Below, one piece after another: positions 26,518-35,037 of a DNA stretch of 64,000 bases (the stretch's first letter is position 1; each line of letters opens with the position of its first letter). The notes beneath the pieces were generated by a model that was not told where the DNA came from, searched no databases, and saw only the letters and a list, made by a program, of their open reading frames with translations. The translations under genes were made by a program, and so were the position numbers. Source of the DNA: Stigmatella aurantiaca. Its GTDB lineage: Bacteria > Myxococcota > Myxococcia > Myxococcales > Myxococcaceae. The stretch covers positions 248,001 through 312,000 of the forward strand of contig NZ_FOAP01000010.1 of the NCBI RefSeq assembly GCF_900109545.1, read 5' to 3'.

Positions 26518-26864
26518 GGTTCGTTCTCCCAGGGTTCATCGAGGTATTGATCCAGCTGATCCAAACGGCGCTTCCAGATCTCGCGCTGCTGGGCCAGCCA
26601 ATCCTGTGCGTCTTCCAGCGGCTTGGGGGCGAGCTGGAAGGTGCGCACCCGCCCACGCTTGCGCGAGCGCACCAGGCCGCAGTCCTCCAGCACGTTCAGG
26701 TGCTGGGCGAACGACGGCAACGCCATCTGGAAGGGCCGGGCCAGCTCGCTCATGGCGGCGGGACCCGTGCTCAACCGTTCGAGCACCGCGCGCCGCGTGG
26801 GGTCGGCGAGGGCCTGGAACACGCGGGTGAGTTGCTGGGCTTGGGGCGGCATGAAAGGCACCAT
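26514..26864 (-). CDS. ArsR-family transcriptional regulator
   Basis: The ATG at 26864 gives 116 residues; an in-frame TTG at 26876 is possible. It is a winged-helix repressor (FQALADPTRRAVLERLSTGPAAMSELARPFQMALPSFAQHLNVLEDCGLV) without a metal-binding CxC motif. The C-terminal part, DAQDWLAQQREIWKRRLDQLDQYL, is a helical dimerisation segment. It is translationally coupled to the SRPBCC gene. A CAATAC/GTATTG palindrome lies just upstream of its start. Confidence 0.9.
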   Translation of the reverse strand: MVPFMPPQAQQLTRVFQALADPTRRAVLERLSTGPAAMSELARPFQMALPSFAQHLNVLEDCGLVRSRKRGRVRTFQLAPKPLEDAQDWLAQQREIWKRRLDQLDQYLDEPWENEP

Positions 26865-26885
26865 GGTCCCTTTCAATACTTAGGT

Positions 26886-26901
26886 CAATACCTTTGTATT
26901 G
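26886..26901. promoter_or_regulatory. Candidate ArsR operator
   Basis: CAATAC-CTTT-GTATTG is a perfect 6-base inverted repeat with a 4-base spacer, 22 bases upstream of the ArsR start. A further direct CAATAC lies 12 bases away at 26874-26879. The geometry equals that of the palindrome at 17182-17197. Confidence 0.55.
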
Positions 26902-27044
26902 CTTGGGTTCTTCCCTGGGCTGCTTCGCGGAGGCGAATGCGATCGGGCCGCCGTTTGGCGATGTTTCCTGATGGACGAATGGCAGTAAGCTCCCCAGGCG
27001 ACACCAGGTCCCTCTTTCGGCAGAACCACCCACAGGAGAAATCC

Positions 27045-28493
27045 GTGCCCTACAAACCGCTTCCCGTACTGTCCATGGCGTTGTGTTCCCTGGGCCTCGT
27101 GGCTTGCTCTGCGAAGTCTGGAACCGAGGCGGTACAGCCTTCAGCGCGGGTGGCGCGGGTTTCTGCCGCGGCCAGCGCGTGCGCGGCGGATTCCTCCTGG
27201 CTCACCAGCTCCACCCTGCCCAGCGAGGTGCCCGGCAACCAGTCGAGCTGCAACTTCCAGCAGTTCATGTGGCAGTCCCTGCTCGCGCTCGTCCAGCCGG
27301 TCAGCAGCGGCTCCAACATGCTGCAATTCGAGACGTGGATGCCCTCCTACGGCATCTTCATCAAGGACGGGACGCCGACTCCCTGGGGCCAGGAGCCGCC
27401 CACCTCCTGCAACATCCAACCCAACCTCGCCATCACGGGCGGCAAGACGCCCCGCCTCTACACCGACATCATCAAGCAGGCCGGCGCCGATCAGCCCCTG
27501 ATGGATCCGAAGGGCAATTTTGTCTACTACGGCATGTCCGTGAACCAGAGCGTCTACGCCATGTTCACGTCCTGCCAGCTCTACAAGGCCAACTGCGCGG
27601 GTCCCCTCAAGCCCGGGAACCAGGGCATCGACCTCATCTCGAAGTATCCGAATCTGGCCCTCCCCGATACCGCCGTCGAGCTCAAGACGAGCTGGATGGT
27701 GCTCGATGACGCGGCGGTGGCCTCGGGCCTCTATTACGTGGTCCCCGGCCTGATTCAGTACAAGAACTCGCCTTGCCGCCAGGTCAGCCTGGGGCTGACC
27801 GGCATGCACATCGTGGCCAAGACCCCGGACTTCCCGGCGATGCTCTGGGCCACGTTCGAGCACCGCAACAACGCGCCCGATTGCAGCAACACCTCGGCCT
27901 CGCCGCCCCTCGGAGGCGCGTGGAACTTCTACAACCCCCAATGCACCAATTGTAAGTTCAATGCCTATGAGGTGGGCAAACCGGCCCAGGTCTGCCGCAT
28001 GCACCCGCAGGGAGACTCGGCCACGGGCGTCTTCCCCGGAGGGGAGAACTGCAGCGTCAATCCCAACCAGTTCGCCTGCCAGGCGAACACCCAGCAGATG
28101 CTCGCCGAGAGCACCGCGGCCATCAACGCCATCAACAGCAGCGTCCAGTCGCTCATCCAGGCCAACCCCACCCTCATCAACAAGGTCTGGGCCAACTACG
28201 AGCTCGTTGGCAACGTGTGGACCACCGGAAAGACCGTGCCGCCCTACCTGCAAGCGCAGGCAGGCTCGCTGTCCGCCGCCAATACGTCCATGGAGACCTT
28301 CGTTCAGAACGGCGTCGCCGCGGTGAGCAACCCCTACAACTGCTTGAGCTGCCACAACATGTCGGGCCCCAGCGACAGCCAGAACCTGCCGCCCGTGGGC
28401 TTGAGCCACCTCTTCGACGAAGTCCAGATGCCGGGTGGGTGCGAGAACGGCGCCTTGCCCACCGCTTGCAACGCCTACCTCAACAACCCTTAA
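27045..28493 (+). CDS. Secreted lipoprotein with a C-terminal CxxCH haem-binding motif
   Basis: The GTG at 27045 follows AGGAG by five bases and opens a type II signal peptide with lipobox LVAC (C21); this gives 482 residues. The mature protein has many aromatic and cysteine residues. It shows segments seen in a family of uncharacterised proteobacterial proteins: FQQFMWQSLLAL, FVYYGMSVNQSVYAMF, ELKTSWMVLDD, LTGMHIVAKTPDFPAMLWATFEH. Near the C-terminus NCLSCH (C433, C436, H437) is a c-type haem attachment motif. The first ~400 residues resemble no enzyme I know. The jacalin-domain gene starts 12 bases after its stop, so the two proteins probably work together outside the cytoplasm. Confidence 0.75.
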   Translation: MPYKPLPVLSMALCSLGLVACSAKSGTEAVQPSARVARVSAAASACAADSSWLTSSTLPSEVPGNQSSCNFQQFMWQSLLALVQPVSSGSNMLQFETWMPSYGIFIKDGTPTPWGQEPPTSCNIQPNLAITGGKTPRLYTDIIKQAGADQPLMDPKGNFVYYGMSVNQSVYAMFTSCQLYKANCAGPLKPGNQGIDLISKYPNLALPDTAVELKTSWMVLDDAAVASGLYYVVPGLIQYKNSPCRQVSLGLTGMHIVAKTPDFPAMLWATFEHRNNAPDCSNTSASPPLGGAWNFYNPQCTNCKFNAYEVGKPAQVCRMHPQGDSATGVFPGGENCSVNPNQFACQANTQQMLAESTAAINAINSSVQSLIQANPTLINKVWANYELVGNVWTTGKTVPPYLQAQAGSLSAANTSMETFVQNGVAAVSNPYNCLSCHNMSGPSDSQNLPPVGLSHLFDEVQMPGGCENGALPTACNAYLNNP

Positions 28494-28505
28494 GAGGAGA
28501 CCGGA

Positions 28506-31010
28506 ATGAGCTACCTCGACCAACCTCGCATCAATTTTTCCGGGCAGTTCCAGGCCTCGCCGGCCACCATCAACAACACGCCCAACAATTACAACCCGGA
28601 CAACTACGACGAAGACTCGCTCAAGCCGAAGAACATCGAGCTCTACTGGGAGCCCAAGGGCGACAGCATCTTCGATCTGCTCAACTGCACGGTGACCACC
28701 CTCGATGCCCCCAGCGCCACCAGCGACTCCCTGCTGGGGGCCTCGGTCACGGCCCTGTACACCAGCTCTCCGCCCAAGCTGGTGGACCTGGATCCCATGC
28801 AGCAGAACGGCAGTGAGATCTGGGGCATGACCGTCATGATCGGCACCTTCGGCGGCGCCTACGTCCAGGGGGTCTTCACTCCGATCGCGTTCAACGGCAT
28901 CTGGGGCAACTCGCAGGGCGACAACACCCCACGGAACTCCGCGAGCGGCTCCGCCGTCTACCAATCGACGCTCACCAACCTGAAATGGAATGTTGGCAAT
29001 TCGGCGGTCCTCCAGGCGCTTCAGAAGGCCTCGCCCAACCGCCTGTCCATTCGCATGGTGGTCAGCGCCCACAACAACGCCCCGCAGCTCTATGCCTTCA
29101 CCAGCGCGACGTTCCAGACGATGCTGGGGAAGGGCGTCCCCCAGAGTGTCCTGAACCAGATCACGAGCCTCCAGCAATACGTGATGAACCTCGACGCGGA
29201 CGGAAATCCCAAGCCTCCGGGGCGGGGCTTCATCCCGACGATGGCCTACGTCAACAACCTGCTCGAACAGCTCCTGGGACAGAGCACGGCGCAGCAGTAC
29301 GGTCCGGCAATCCTGGCCGCCACCCAGCAACCCTATCAGCCCTGGATCAACTACAGCACCAATCAGCCGCTGCCCGAGCAGCCGCTCTATGAGTTCAACT
29401 ACGGCAAGATCGTGGGCTCCATCGGGCCCTGCCTGGATGACGAGCCCACCTTTGCCGTCCCGGCGCGCACCCTGGCGCCGCCGCCCAAGGGGTCAACTCC
29501 CGCCGCGTGGTGGGCCCAAGCCCAGCTCAATCTCCAGAGCACTACGCCCTCGTTGACCATCGACCTCGCCAACTCGCTGCCCGTCCGGCTGCCGGGACGG
29601 CCGCTGTGGGCCGAGAAGCTCGGGACGTTGTCGCTCGCCTATTACACGGGCTCCGGAGACAGCAAGACGTACACGACCTTCGTCCCGTCGATCGACTACG
29701 CCAATCCGGACTTCATCGATAAGCACTCCGGGATGCTGACCGTCACCCAATTCGGTTCCGTGGACCCGAAGAGCCTCGCGAATCTTCCGATCGCTCTTCA
29801 AAGCACCACGACCGTCAACGGCAAGCCCGTGACCCAGACCCTGCTGGAGGAGAACTCCGAGGGACTGAGCATGCGCGCGGATCAGTTCCTCTTCCGAATG
29901 AACCCGGGCATGCAGACCACGTCCAGCTTCCCACTTGGAGAGACCCAGACCGTCACTCTCTACGTGCGCAAGTTCGGCCGCGTGGACGGGACGGACCAGT
30001 GGAAGATCCAATTGAACACCCTGAGCCCGAGCGCGGCGGCCGACTACACCCTTGGTACGCTGGGGACGTCGGGCACCAATGGCATCAACGCGAACAACAT
30101 CTCGACGCCCCCGGGAAAGCTCGTCCTCTCCTCGAACCTCTTGGCGATCACCGGAGGCAAAGCCACCGTCACGCTCACCGGCCAGGATCCCGGCAATCCA
30201 CGCGGCTACGTCGACGGGCAGGTCTACTTCACCTCCTACACGTTCTGCCCCACGGTCGCGGACTACAACCAGGATCCCGACGATCTCGTCAGCGTTCAGA
30301 TCTACCAACAGAATCCCATCAGGGGCACGCCCTCGTGGACCAACGGCATCCGGGACATCCTGCGGCAATACGGCATGCTCTATCCCATCATGGGCCGCTT
30401 CCAGCTGTGGACCTATGAAGGGGTCGTGCAGAACCGCGACAAGATCCAGCGTGTCCTCGGGTTGGACATGAGCCAGCCGCTGCACATGCCGGCGAGCCGC
30501 GATCTGTCAGCGATCCGGTGCAAGCTCATCCTGGACTGGTTCCAGGCGGGGATGCCCTATGGCCCCATTGGCCCTGCGGGAGGACCGGGAGCGGCCTGGG
30601 ACAATCTGCCCACGGTCAGTGGCTGGGGGCCCATGACGAGCCTCCTGGTGCGCTCCGGCGACATCCTCGACGCCATTCAACCCAGCTATGGCTCCAATTC
30701 CCCGTCCCTGCAGGGGGGCAATGGCGGAAACGCCGTCACGATCGATCTCACCGGCGACGCGATCGTGTCGTTCTCGGGTTTCACGGGCACGTACTTCGGC
30801 ATGGAGCAGGTGGCGCAAGTCACCTTCAAGACCGTGAGAGGCAAGACCTACGGCCCCTTCGGGACGCTGCAAAACGTGCAGGCCACGCGGCCCTTCTCGC
30901 TCGCCGCGCCGACAGGCAGTGGGGTCCGGTCGTTCTTCGGGACGACGGTCGTGCACTCGGGGGGGACGACGTACATCGCCTCGCTCGGGGGCAACGTGCA
31001 GTTGCTCTAG
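28506..31010 (+). CDS. Large protein with C-terminal jacalin-like lectin domain
   Basis: The 834-residue protein starts MSYLDQPRINFSGQFQASPA and has no signal peptide. Its first ~685 residues are beta-rich with abundant Asn, Gln, Thr and Ser and are not recognised, although YLDQPRINFSGQF occurs at the start of other uncharacterised bacterial proteins. From residue 689 to the end a jacalin-type beta-prism lectin domain is clear: GPAGGPGAAWDNLP, then GDILDAIQPSYG, LQGGNGGNAVTIDL, VTFKTVRGKTYGPFG, and VRSFFGTTVVHSGGTTYIASLGG. Jacalin domains bind mannose or galactose glycans. AGGAGA precedes the ATG. It is in an operon with the haem-motif lipoprotein and is followed by a strong hairpin. How it would be exported is unclear. 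Confidence 0.85.
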   Translation: MSYLDQPRINFSGQFQASPATINNTPNNYNPDNYDEDSLKPKNIELYWEPKGDSIFDLLNCTVTTLDAPSATSDSLLGASVTALYTSSPPKLVDLDPMQQNGSEIWGMTVMIGTFGGAYVQGVFTPIAFNGIWGNSQGDNTPRNSASGSAVYQSTLTNLKWNVGNSAVLQALQKASPNRLSIRMVVSAHNNAPQLYAFTSATFQTMLGKGVPQSVLNQITSLQQYVMNLDADGNPKPPGRGFIPTMAYVNNLLEQLLGQSTAQQYGPAILAATQQPYQPWINYSTNQPLPEQPLYEFNYGKIVGSIGPCLDDEPTFAVPARTLAPPPKGSTPAAWWAQAQLNLQSTTPSLTIDLANSLPVRLPGRPLWAEKLGTLSLAYYTGSGDSKTYTTFVPSIDYANPDFIDKHSGMLTVTQFGSVDPKSLANLPIALQSTTTVNGKPVTQTLLEENSEGLSMRADQFLFRMNPGMQTTSSFPLGETQTVTLYVRKFGRVDGTDQWKIQLNTLSPSAAADYTLGTLGTSGTNGINANNISTPPGKLVLSSNLLAITGGKATVTLTGQDPGNPRGYVDGQVYFTSYTFCPTVADYNQDPDDLVSVQIYQQNPIRGTPSWTNGIRDILRQYGMLYPIMGRFQLWTYEGVVQNRDKIQRVLGLDMSQPLHMPASRDLSAIRCKLILDWFQAGMPYGPIGPAGGPGAAWDNLPTVSGWGPMTSLLVRSGDILDAIQPSYGSNSPSLQGGNGGNAVTIDLTGDAIVSFSGFTGTYFGMEQVAQVTFKTVRGKTYGPFGTLQNVQATRPFSLAAPTGSGVRSFFGTTVVHSGGTTYIASLGGNVQLL

Positions 31011-31019
31011 CGCTCAGCA

Positions 31020-31046
31020 GGCCACGGGCGGATTTTGCCCGTGGCC
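31020..31046 (+). terminator. Terminator hairpin after the jacalin-protein operon
   Basis: A perfect 10-base stem GGCCACGGGC / GCCCGTGGCC with loop GGATTTT begins nine bases after the stop codon. It ends the two-gene transcript; no T-run follows, so it may be an intrinsic terminator of the GC-rich kind. Confidence 0.65.
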
Positions 31047-31150
31047 CTCAGGCGGCTTCGGCCATTGACCCGGCCTGGCCGCAGGCAGGGCCAGTCGCTT
31101 CGGCAACAGGGCCACCATGTCTGTGTCAAAAGAGAACAACGCATGGCCTT

Positions 31151-31570
31151 TCAAGGGCCCAGCTTGAGACCCTGATTCCGGGAACGGTTTCTTCTCAGGC
31201 TGTAGGCCCCCGGCCCCAGGTGCGCGAGCAGCAGTCCCGCGCCCGCGATGCTCATGTCCTTCATGAAGTGGACCCGCTTCTGCACGGCTTCCTCGCCTTC
31301 GTGCTTCCAGAAGGGATGCACCTCCACGGCCGCGTAGAGGGTCAAGATGGCGAGCAGCGTTGCGCTGACCCGTGCCAGCACCCCCAGCAGCACACAGATT
31401 CCGCCCGCCAGGAAGATGAAGCTGGTCACGGCGGTGGTCACTTCGGGCATGGGCACATTCAGGCTGCGCGCCAGGGCCGTCAGCTCGTCGAACCGTCGGA
31501 ACTGGTCGAAGCCAGCGAAGATGAACAGGGCCGAGAACAGTGCTCGGCCCACGGGGGCCATGATGCCCAT
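31151..31570 (-). CDS. DoxX family membrane protein
   Basis: This 139-residue protein has four predicted membrane helices (for example RALFSALFIFAGFDQF, FIFLAGGICVLLGVLA, ATLLAILTLYAAVEV, DMSIAGAGLLLAHLG). It matches the DoxX family in length and in the FIFAGFDQFRRFD and HFMKDMSIAGAGLLL segments. DoxX-like proteins are inner-membrane proteins linked to redox stress or quinone-related functions, mostly uncharacterised. GGAG precedes the start. It stands alone and is divergent from the next gene, 87 bases away. Confidence 0.88.
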   Translation of the reverse strand: MGIMAPVGRALFSALFIFAGFDQFRRFDELTALARSLNVPMPEVTTAVTSFIFLAGGICVLLGVLARVSATLLAILTLYAAVEVHPFWKHEGEEAVQKRVHFMKDMSIAGAGLLLAHLGPGAYSLRRNRSRNQGLKLGP

Positions 31571-31657
31571 GCAGGAGGACTCCTATCTGGGGCCCGTGAA
31601 GGACCGCGCCTCCCTCGTGCCTATCAGGGCTGAGCGCCCGCGCTCAAGCGGACGTCC

Positions 31658-32134
31658 ATGATAGACACTCACAATATGTCTCCGCCTTCTTCCTGTGTTT
31701 TCGATGACTCGCTCTGGCCGCTGCTCCTCATCCGGCTCGAAGGGCCCCTGTCGCCCCGCCAGTTCGAGGAGATGCTCGAGACGCGGGAGCGCTATCTGCT
31801 CCGGGGAGAGCGGCACCTCACCCTCGTGGACAGGGTTCGCGGCACGGTTCCCCCGGCCCCCCAGCGCAAGCTGCAGGACGATTGGATGGCACGGCACGCG
31901 GCGCTGCTCCGGGAGCGGCAGCTCGGCATTGCCTATGCATTTGATTCGCGCTTCCTCCGGTGGATGCTGAACCTGGGCTTTCGCCTCAAGCCGCCTCCGT
32001 TCCCGTATTACACGGCCTCCCGCCTGGAGCAGGCCGCCGCCTGGGCCGCGCACCGCTTCCAGGAAGAGGGCATGGGCGAGGCCGCCGGGCGTGTCCGGCA
32101 GCGCTTCGCCCTGTCTCCGGGACGTTCCCCCTGA
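31658..32134 (+). CDS. Hypothetical protein, STAS/SpoIIAA-like
   Basis: The 158-residue protein (an ATG at 31676, residue 7, is an equally good start) has the layout of small STAS/SpoIIAA-like proteins seen in myxobacteria: FDDSLWPLLLIRLEGPLSPRQFEEMLETRERYL and LTLVDRVRGT, then an amphipathic helix. Neither start has a clear ribosome-binding site. Its role is unknown; its end lies six bases from the convergent FAD-dependent oxidoreductase gene. Confidence 0.6.
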   Translation: MIDTHNMSPPSSCVFDDSLWPLLLIRLEGPLSPRQFEEMLETRERYLLRGERHLTLVDRVRGTVPPAPQRKLQDDWMARHAALLRERQLGIAYAFDSRFLRWMLNLGFRLKPPPFPYYTASRLEQAAAWAAHRFQEEGMGEAAGRVRQRFALSPGRSP

Positions 32135-32140
32135 CGGCGG

Positions 32141-33520
32141 CTACCCCTCCCGTTTCTCCCGGAACATGCGGGGGAGCACTCGCAGCAAGATGCTGGGGTG
32201 GAACAGGCGCTCGGGAGGGCTCACCATGTGGATGACGGAGAAGAAGGCGATGTAGACCTCGGGCCGCTGGGCCGCGAGCGCTACCACCTCGTCCATGTAC
32301 CGCTGGGCGATCTTGCTGAAGGCGGTCACCTGGGCGCCGGTCACCTCGGGCACGCGGGCATCCTCGCTGGTGGCCATCAGCCACGGCAGCCGGAAGTCCT
32401 TGGCCAGCAGCCGCTGGAAGCGCTGTCCCAGGCCCTTCAGCACGATGCCCGAGGCATCACGCTTCTGTTGCTTCAGGCAGTTCCTGAGCAGCAGGGCGGT
32501 GCTGGCGCTGAGCGTCATCCCCTGGCCATAGGCGGGGTTGAACGTACACGCCGCATCGCCCAGCACGAGGAAGCCCTCTGGCCAGCGCTCGAGGCCCTCA
32601 TAGTGACGCAGCCGGTTCTCCGTCTTCCGGAAGCCGTGAATGGGGGAGAGCGGCTCCGACTTGAGGAGCGTCTCGTGAAACTCCGGCAGCGAGAGGCTCC
32701 GGGCAAACTCCAGGAAGCCCGCCTCGTCCGTGGGTGGGTAGTCCTTGCCCGTGCCCACCAGCGTCACGATGCCCAGGTCCTTCTCCACCCGGAGAATCGT
32801 GCCCGTGCGGCGCTCGTGGACCACCAGCGTGTGCCAGGAGGTGCGAGGGGACAGCTGATACCAGCGCGTGGCGTAGCCCGCGAACGGGTTGACGACCGTC
32901 TCCCGGGGCGCGCCATAGCCCAGCGCCTCCAGCCACCGGGGCGCCAGCGAACCCCGTCCGCTGGCATCCACCACCAGGTCCGCGGGCAGCTCCAGGGCCT
33001 CCCGCTGCCCGTCCGCCGAGGGCTTGTTGCGCACCGCGCGCAGGCCGGTGACGCGTGAGGTGGCGGCATCGTGCACCAGGGACTCCACCGCGTACCCCGT
33101 CTGGAAGGAGATCTTCGGATTCAGGCGGCGGCGGACCGCCCACTCCAGCAGGTCCCGGCTCAACGTCAGCGTCTGCAATTGGCCCTGGGAGGCCACCTGG
33201 GGCATCGCGTAGCCCAGGTTGTGCAAGACGAAGTCCTTCGTCACATCCACCGGCCACGCCCCCGCCGCGGTGAGCTCTGCCGTCAGCCCGGGGAAGATCT
33301 CCTCGAGCAGCTTCCTGCCGTGGGTGAGCAACAGGTGGGCGTGCCGGGCCTGGGGGACGCCCACCCGGGGCTCCGGGGCGGTGGGAAACTCGTCCCGGTC
33401 GATGAGCACCACATGCTCGAAGTGCTCTGCCAGCACGTGCGCGGCCAGCAGGCCCGCCATGCCCCCGCCAATGACGGCGGCCCGCTGGGAATGTGGAAAA
33501 GCGCCGGTGTTCAGCGTCAT
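32141..33520 (-). CDS. FAD-dependent monooxygenase/oxidoreductase (PHBH fold)
   Basis: The 459-residue protein has a Rossmann FAD motif AVIGGGMAGLLAAHVL at the N-terminus and the second FAD motif GFLVLGDAACTFNPAYGQGMTLSA near residue 325, typical of p-hydroxybenzoate-hydroxylase-type enzymes and geranylgeranyl-reductase-like proteins. The C-terminal ~100 residues are charged and helical. Such enzymes hydroxylate or oxidise aromatic and polyketide-like substrates. It is followed in the same direction by a SnoaL-like gene upstream at 33.5 kb. The neighbouring O-methyltransferase and SDR genes suggest a tailoring role in a small secondary-metabolite set. Confidence 0.85.
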   Translation of the reverse strand: MTLNTGAFPHSQRAAVIGGGMAGLLAAHVLAEHFEHVVLIDRDEFPTAPEPRVGVPQARHAHLLLTHGRKLLEEIFPGLTAELTAAGAWPVDVTKDFVLHNLGYAMPQVASQGQLQTLTLSRDLLEWAVRRRLNPKISFQTGYAVESLVHDAATSRVTGLRAVRNKPSADGQREALELPADLVVDASGRGSLAPRWLEALGYGAPRETVVNPFAGYATRWYQLSPRTSWHTLVVHERRTGTILRVEKDLGIVTLVGTGKDYPPTDEAGFLEFARSLSLPEFHETLLKSEPLSPIHGFRKTENRLRHYEGLERWPEGFLVLGDAACTFNPAYGQGMTLSASTALLLRNCLKQQKRDASGIVLKGLGQRFQRLLAKDFRLPWLMATSEDARVPEVTGAQVTAFSKIAQRYMDEVVALAAQRPEVYIAFFSVIHMVSPPERLFHPSILLRVLPRMFREKREG

Positions 33521-33545
33521 GGTGTGGATGCCCCTTGCGCCCCGT

Positions 33546-33935
33546 TTAGCCCATCAAGGCTTGCATGGCGGGCGCCGGATCCCAGTACGCAGTCATCTTC
33601 CGGATCCGGAAGCTCTCGTCCAACTCGAAAACGTCGATGGCCTCGGCGGTGGCCGTCCGGCCGTTGCGGCCCACCAGCCGGAGGGTGACCTTCACGGCCA
33701 CGTTCCGCCCCGAGGCAAACGGCTTCAACTCCAACATCTCCACCTTGGAGCAGACCGCCAGCAGCCCCTGCAACCACTGCTCGAGACCCGCCCGGCCCAC
33801 GACCGCGGGGGCCAAGGGGTCATTCACCTCGCCATCCTCGGCGAAGTGCGCCAGGAACCCGGCGATGTCTCCGCGCTCCATGGCCCGCTGGGCGTTCTCA
33901 ACCGTTTCCACCGCGCGACGCTCGGCCTCGTTCAA
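33546..33935 (-). CDS. SnoaL-like / NTF2-fold protein
   Basis: The 129-residue protein starts at a TTG (AGAGGAG upstream) and has the NTF2-like cone fold: AMERGDIAGFLAHFAEDGEVNDPLAP near the N-terminus and FELDESFRIRKMTAYWDP at the end. SnoaL proteins include polyketide cyclases and ketosteroid isomerases. The gene lies 25 bases upstream of the FAD-monooxygenase gene in the same direction, so the two are likely co-transcribed and may act on the same compound. Confidence 0.8.
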   Translation of the reverse strand: MNEAERRAVETVENAQRAMERGDIAGFLAHFAEDGEVNDPLAPAVVGRAGLEQWLQGLLAVCSKVEMLELKPFASGRNVAVKVTLRLVGRNGRTATAEAIDVFELDESFRIRKMTAYWDPAPAMQALMG

Positions 33936-34044
33936 GCTAGGCTCCTCTGTTCTGGGATGGGGGCGAAAGTCCGGGTGTCCGGGGCCCCGCCCGAGTCTAC
34001 AGGCAGGGCGCGCTGCAACGCGCGCTCAAGTGAGAGGAAAGGGC

Positions 34045-35037
34045 ATGCGCGCATTCGTCACGGGAGGTTCGGGGTACCTGGGCCGGAACCTGCTCTCCGC
34101 ACTGGCCGCCCGGGGGGACACCGTGCGGGCCCTGGTCCGCGGTGAGGAAGCGGCCCGGAAGGTTCAGGCGCTGGGGGCTCAACCCGTGCGGGGCGGCCTG
34201 GATCAACCGGAGGCACTGCGCGAGGGCATGGCGGGCTGTGAGATCCTCTTCCATTCGGCCGCGCTCACCTCGGCCCGCGCGCCCGATGCCGAGTTCCACC
34301 GGGTGAACGTGCTGGGCACCGAGGCCGTGCTTGCCGCCGCCCGCGCTGCCGGCGTCCAGCGCGTGGTCCATGTCAGCACCGAGGCCGTGCTCGCCGACGG
34401 CCTCCCGCTCATCCAGGTGGACGAGAGCCGCCCGCTGCCCGCGAAGCCCTTTCCGGGCTACCCCGCCACCAAGGCCCAGGCCGAGCGGCTCGTGCTCCAG
34501 GCCAATGCCCCCGGGTTCACCACGCTGGTGGTGCGGCCCCGCTTCATCTGGGGGGCGGATGACACCGCCTTTCTGCCTCAGCTCATCGAGGCGGTGCGAA
34601 CCCAACGCTTTCGCTGGATGGATGGCGGGCGGTACCTGACCTCCACCTGCCACGTGGCCAATGTCTGTGAAGGCATGCTCCTGGCGGCCGAGCGCGGCCG
34701 GGGAGGGGAGGTGTATTTCCTCACGGATGGACCGCCGGTCGAGCTGCGCGCCTTCCTCACCCAACTGCTGGAGACCCAGGGCATCCAGGCCAACGTGGGC
34801 AACATCTCCTTCGGGGTCGCACGGGCCGCGGCCCACCTGACCGAGAGCCTCTGGCGCGCCCTGGTGCCGGGGGCGCGCGCGCCGGCCCTTCGCCTGGCGG
34901 TCTATTTGTTGGGGCGTGAGGTGACGTTGAAGGATGACAAGGCCCGCCGGGAGCTGGGCTACGTGGGGCAGGTGACCCACGCGCAGGGGCTCGAAGCCTT
35001 GCGCCGGGCCGGTCCCGCTAGGAGTCTGCCGGAGTAA
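34045..35037 (+). CDS. NAD-dependent epimerase/dehydratase (extended SDR)
   Basis: The 330-residue protein begins MRAFVTGGSGYLGRNL, the extended-SDR Rossmann motif, with GAGGAAAGG upstream. The catalytic pair is Y139 and K143 in GYPATKAQAE. It resembles 3-beta-hydroxysteroid dehydrogenase or dihydroflavonol-reductase-like enzymes, which use NAD(P) on sugar or small-molecule substrates. Its last 20 bases overlap the 3' end of the convergent methyltransferase gene. Confidence 0.88.
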   Translation: MRAFVTGGSGYLGRNLLSALAARGDTVRALVRGEEAARKVQALGAQPVRGGLDQPEALREGMAGCEILFHSAALTSARAPDAEFHRVNVLGTEAVLAAARAAGVQRVVHVSTEAVLADGLPLIQVDESRPLPAKPFPGYPATKAQAERLVLQANAPGFTTLVVRPRFIWGADDTAFLPQLIEAVRTQRFRWMDGGRYLTSTCHVANVCEGMLLAAERGRGGEVYFLTDGPPVELRAFLTQLLETQGIQANVGNISFGVARAAAHLTESLWRALVPGARAPALRLAVYLLGREVTLKDDKARRELGYVGQVTHAQGLEALRRAGPARSLPE

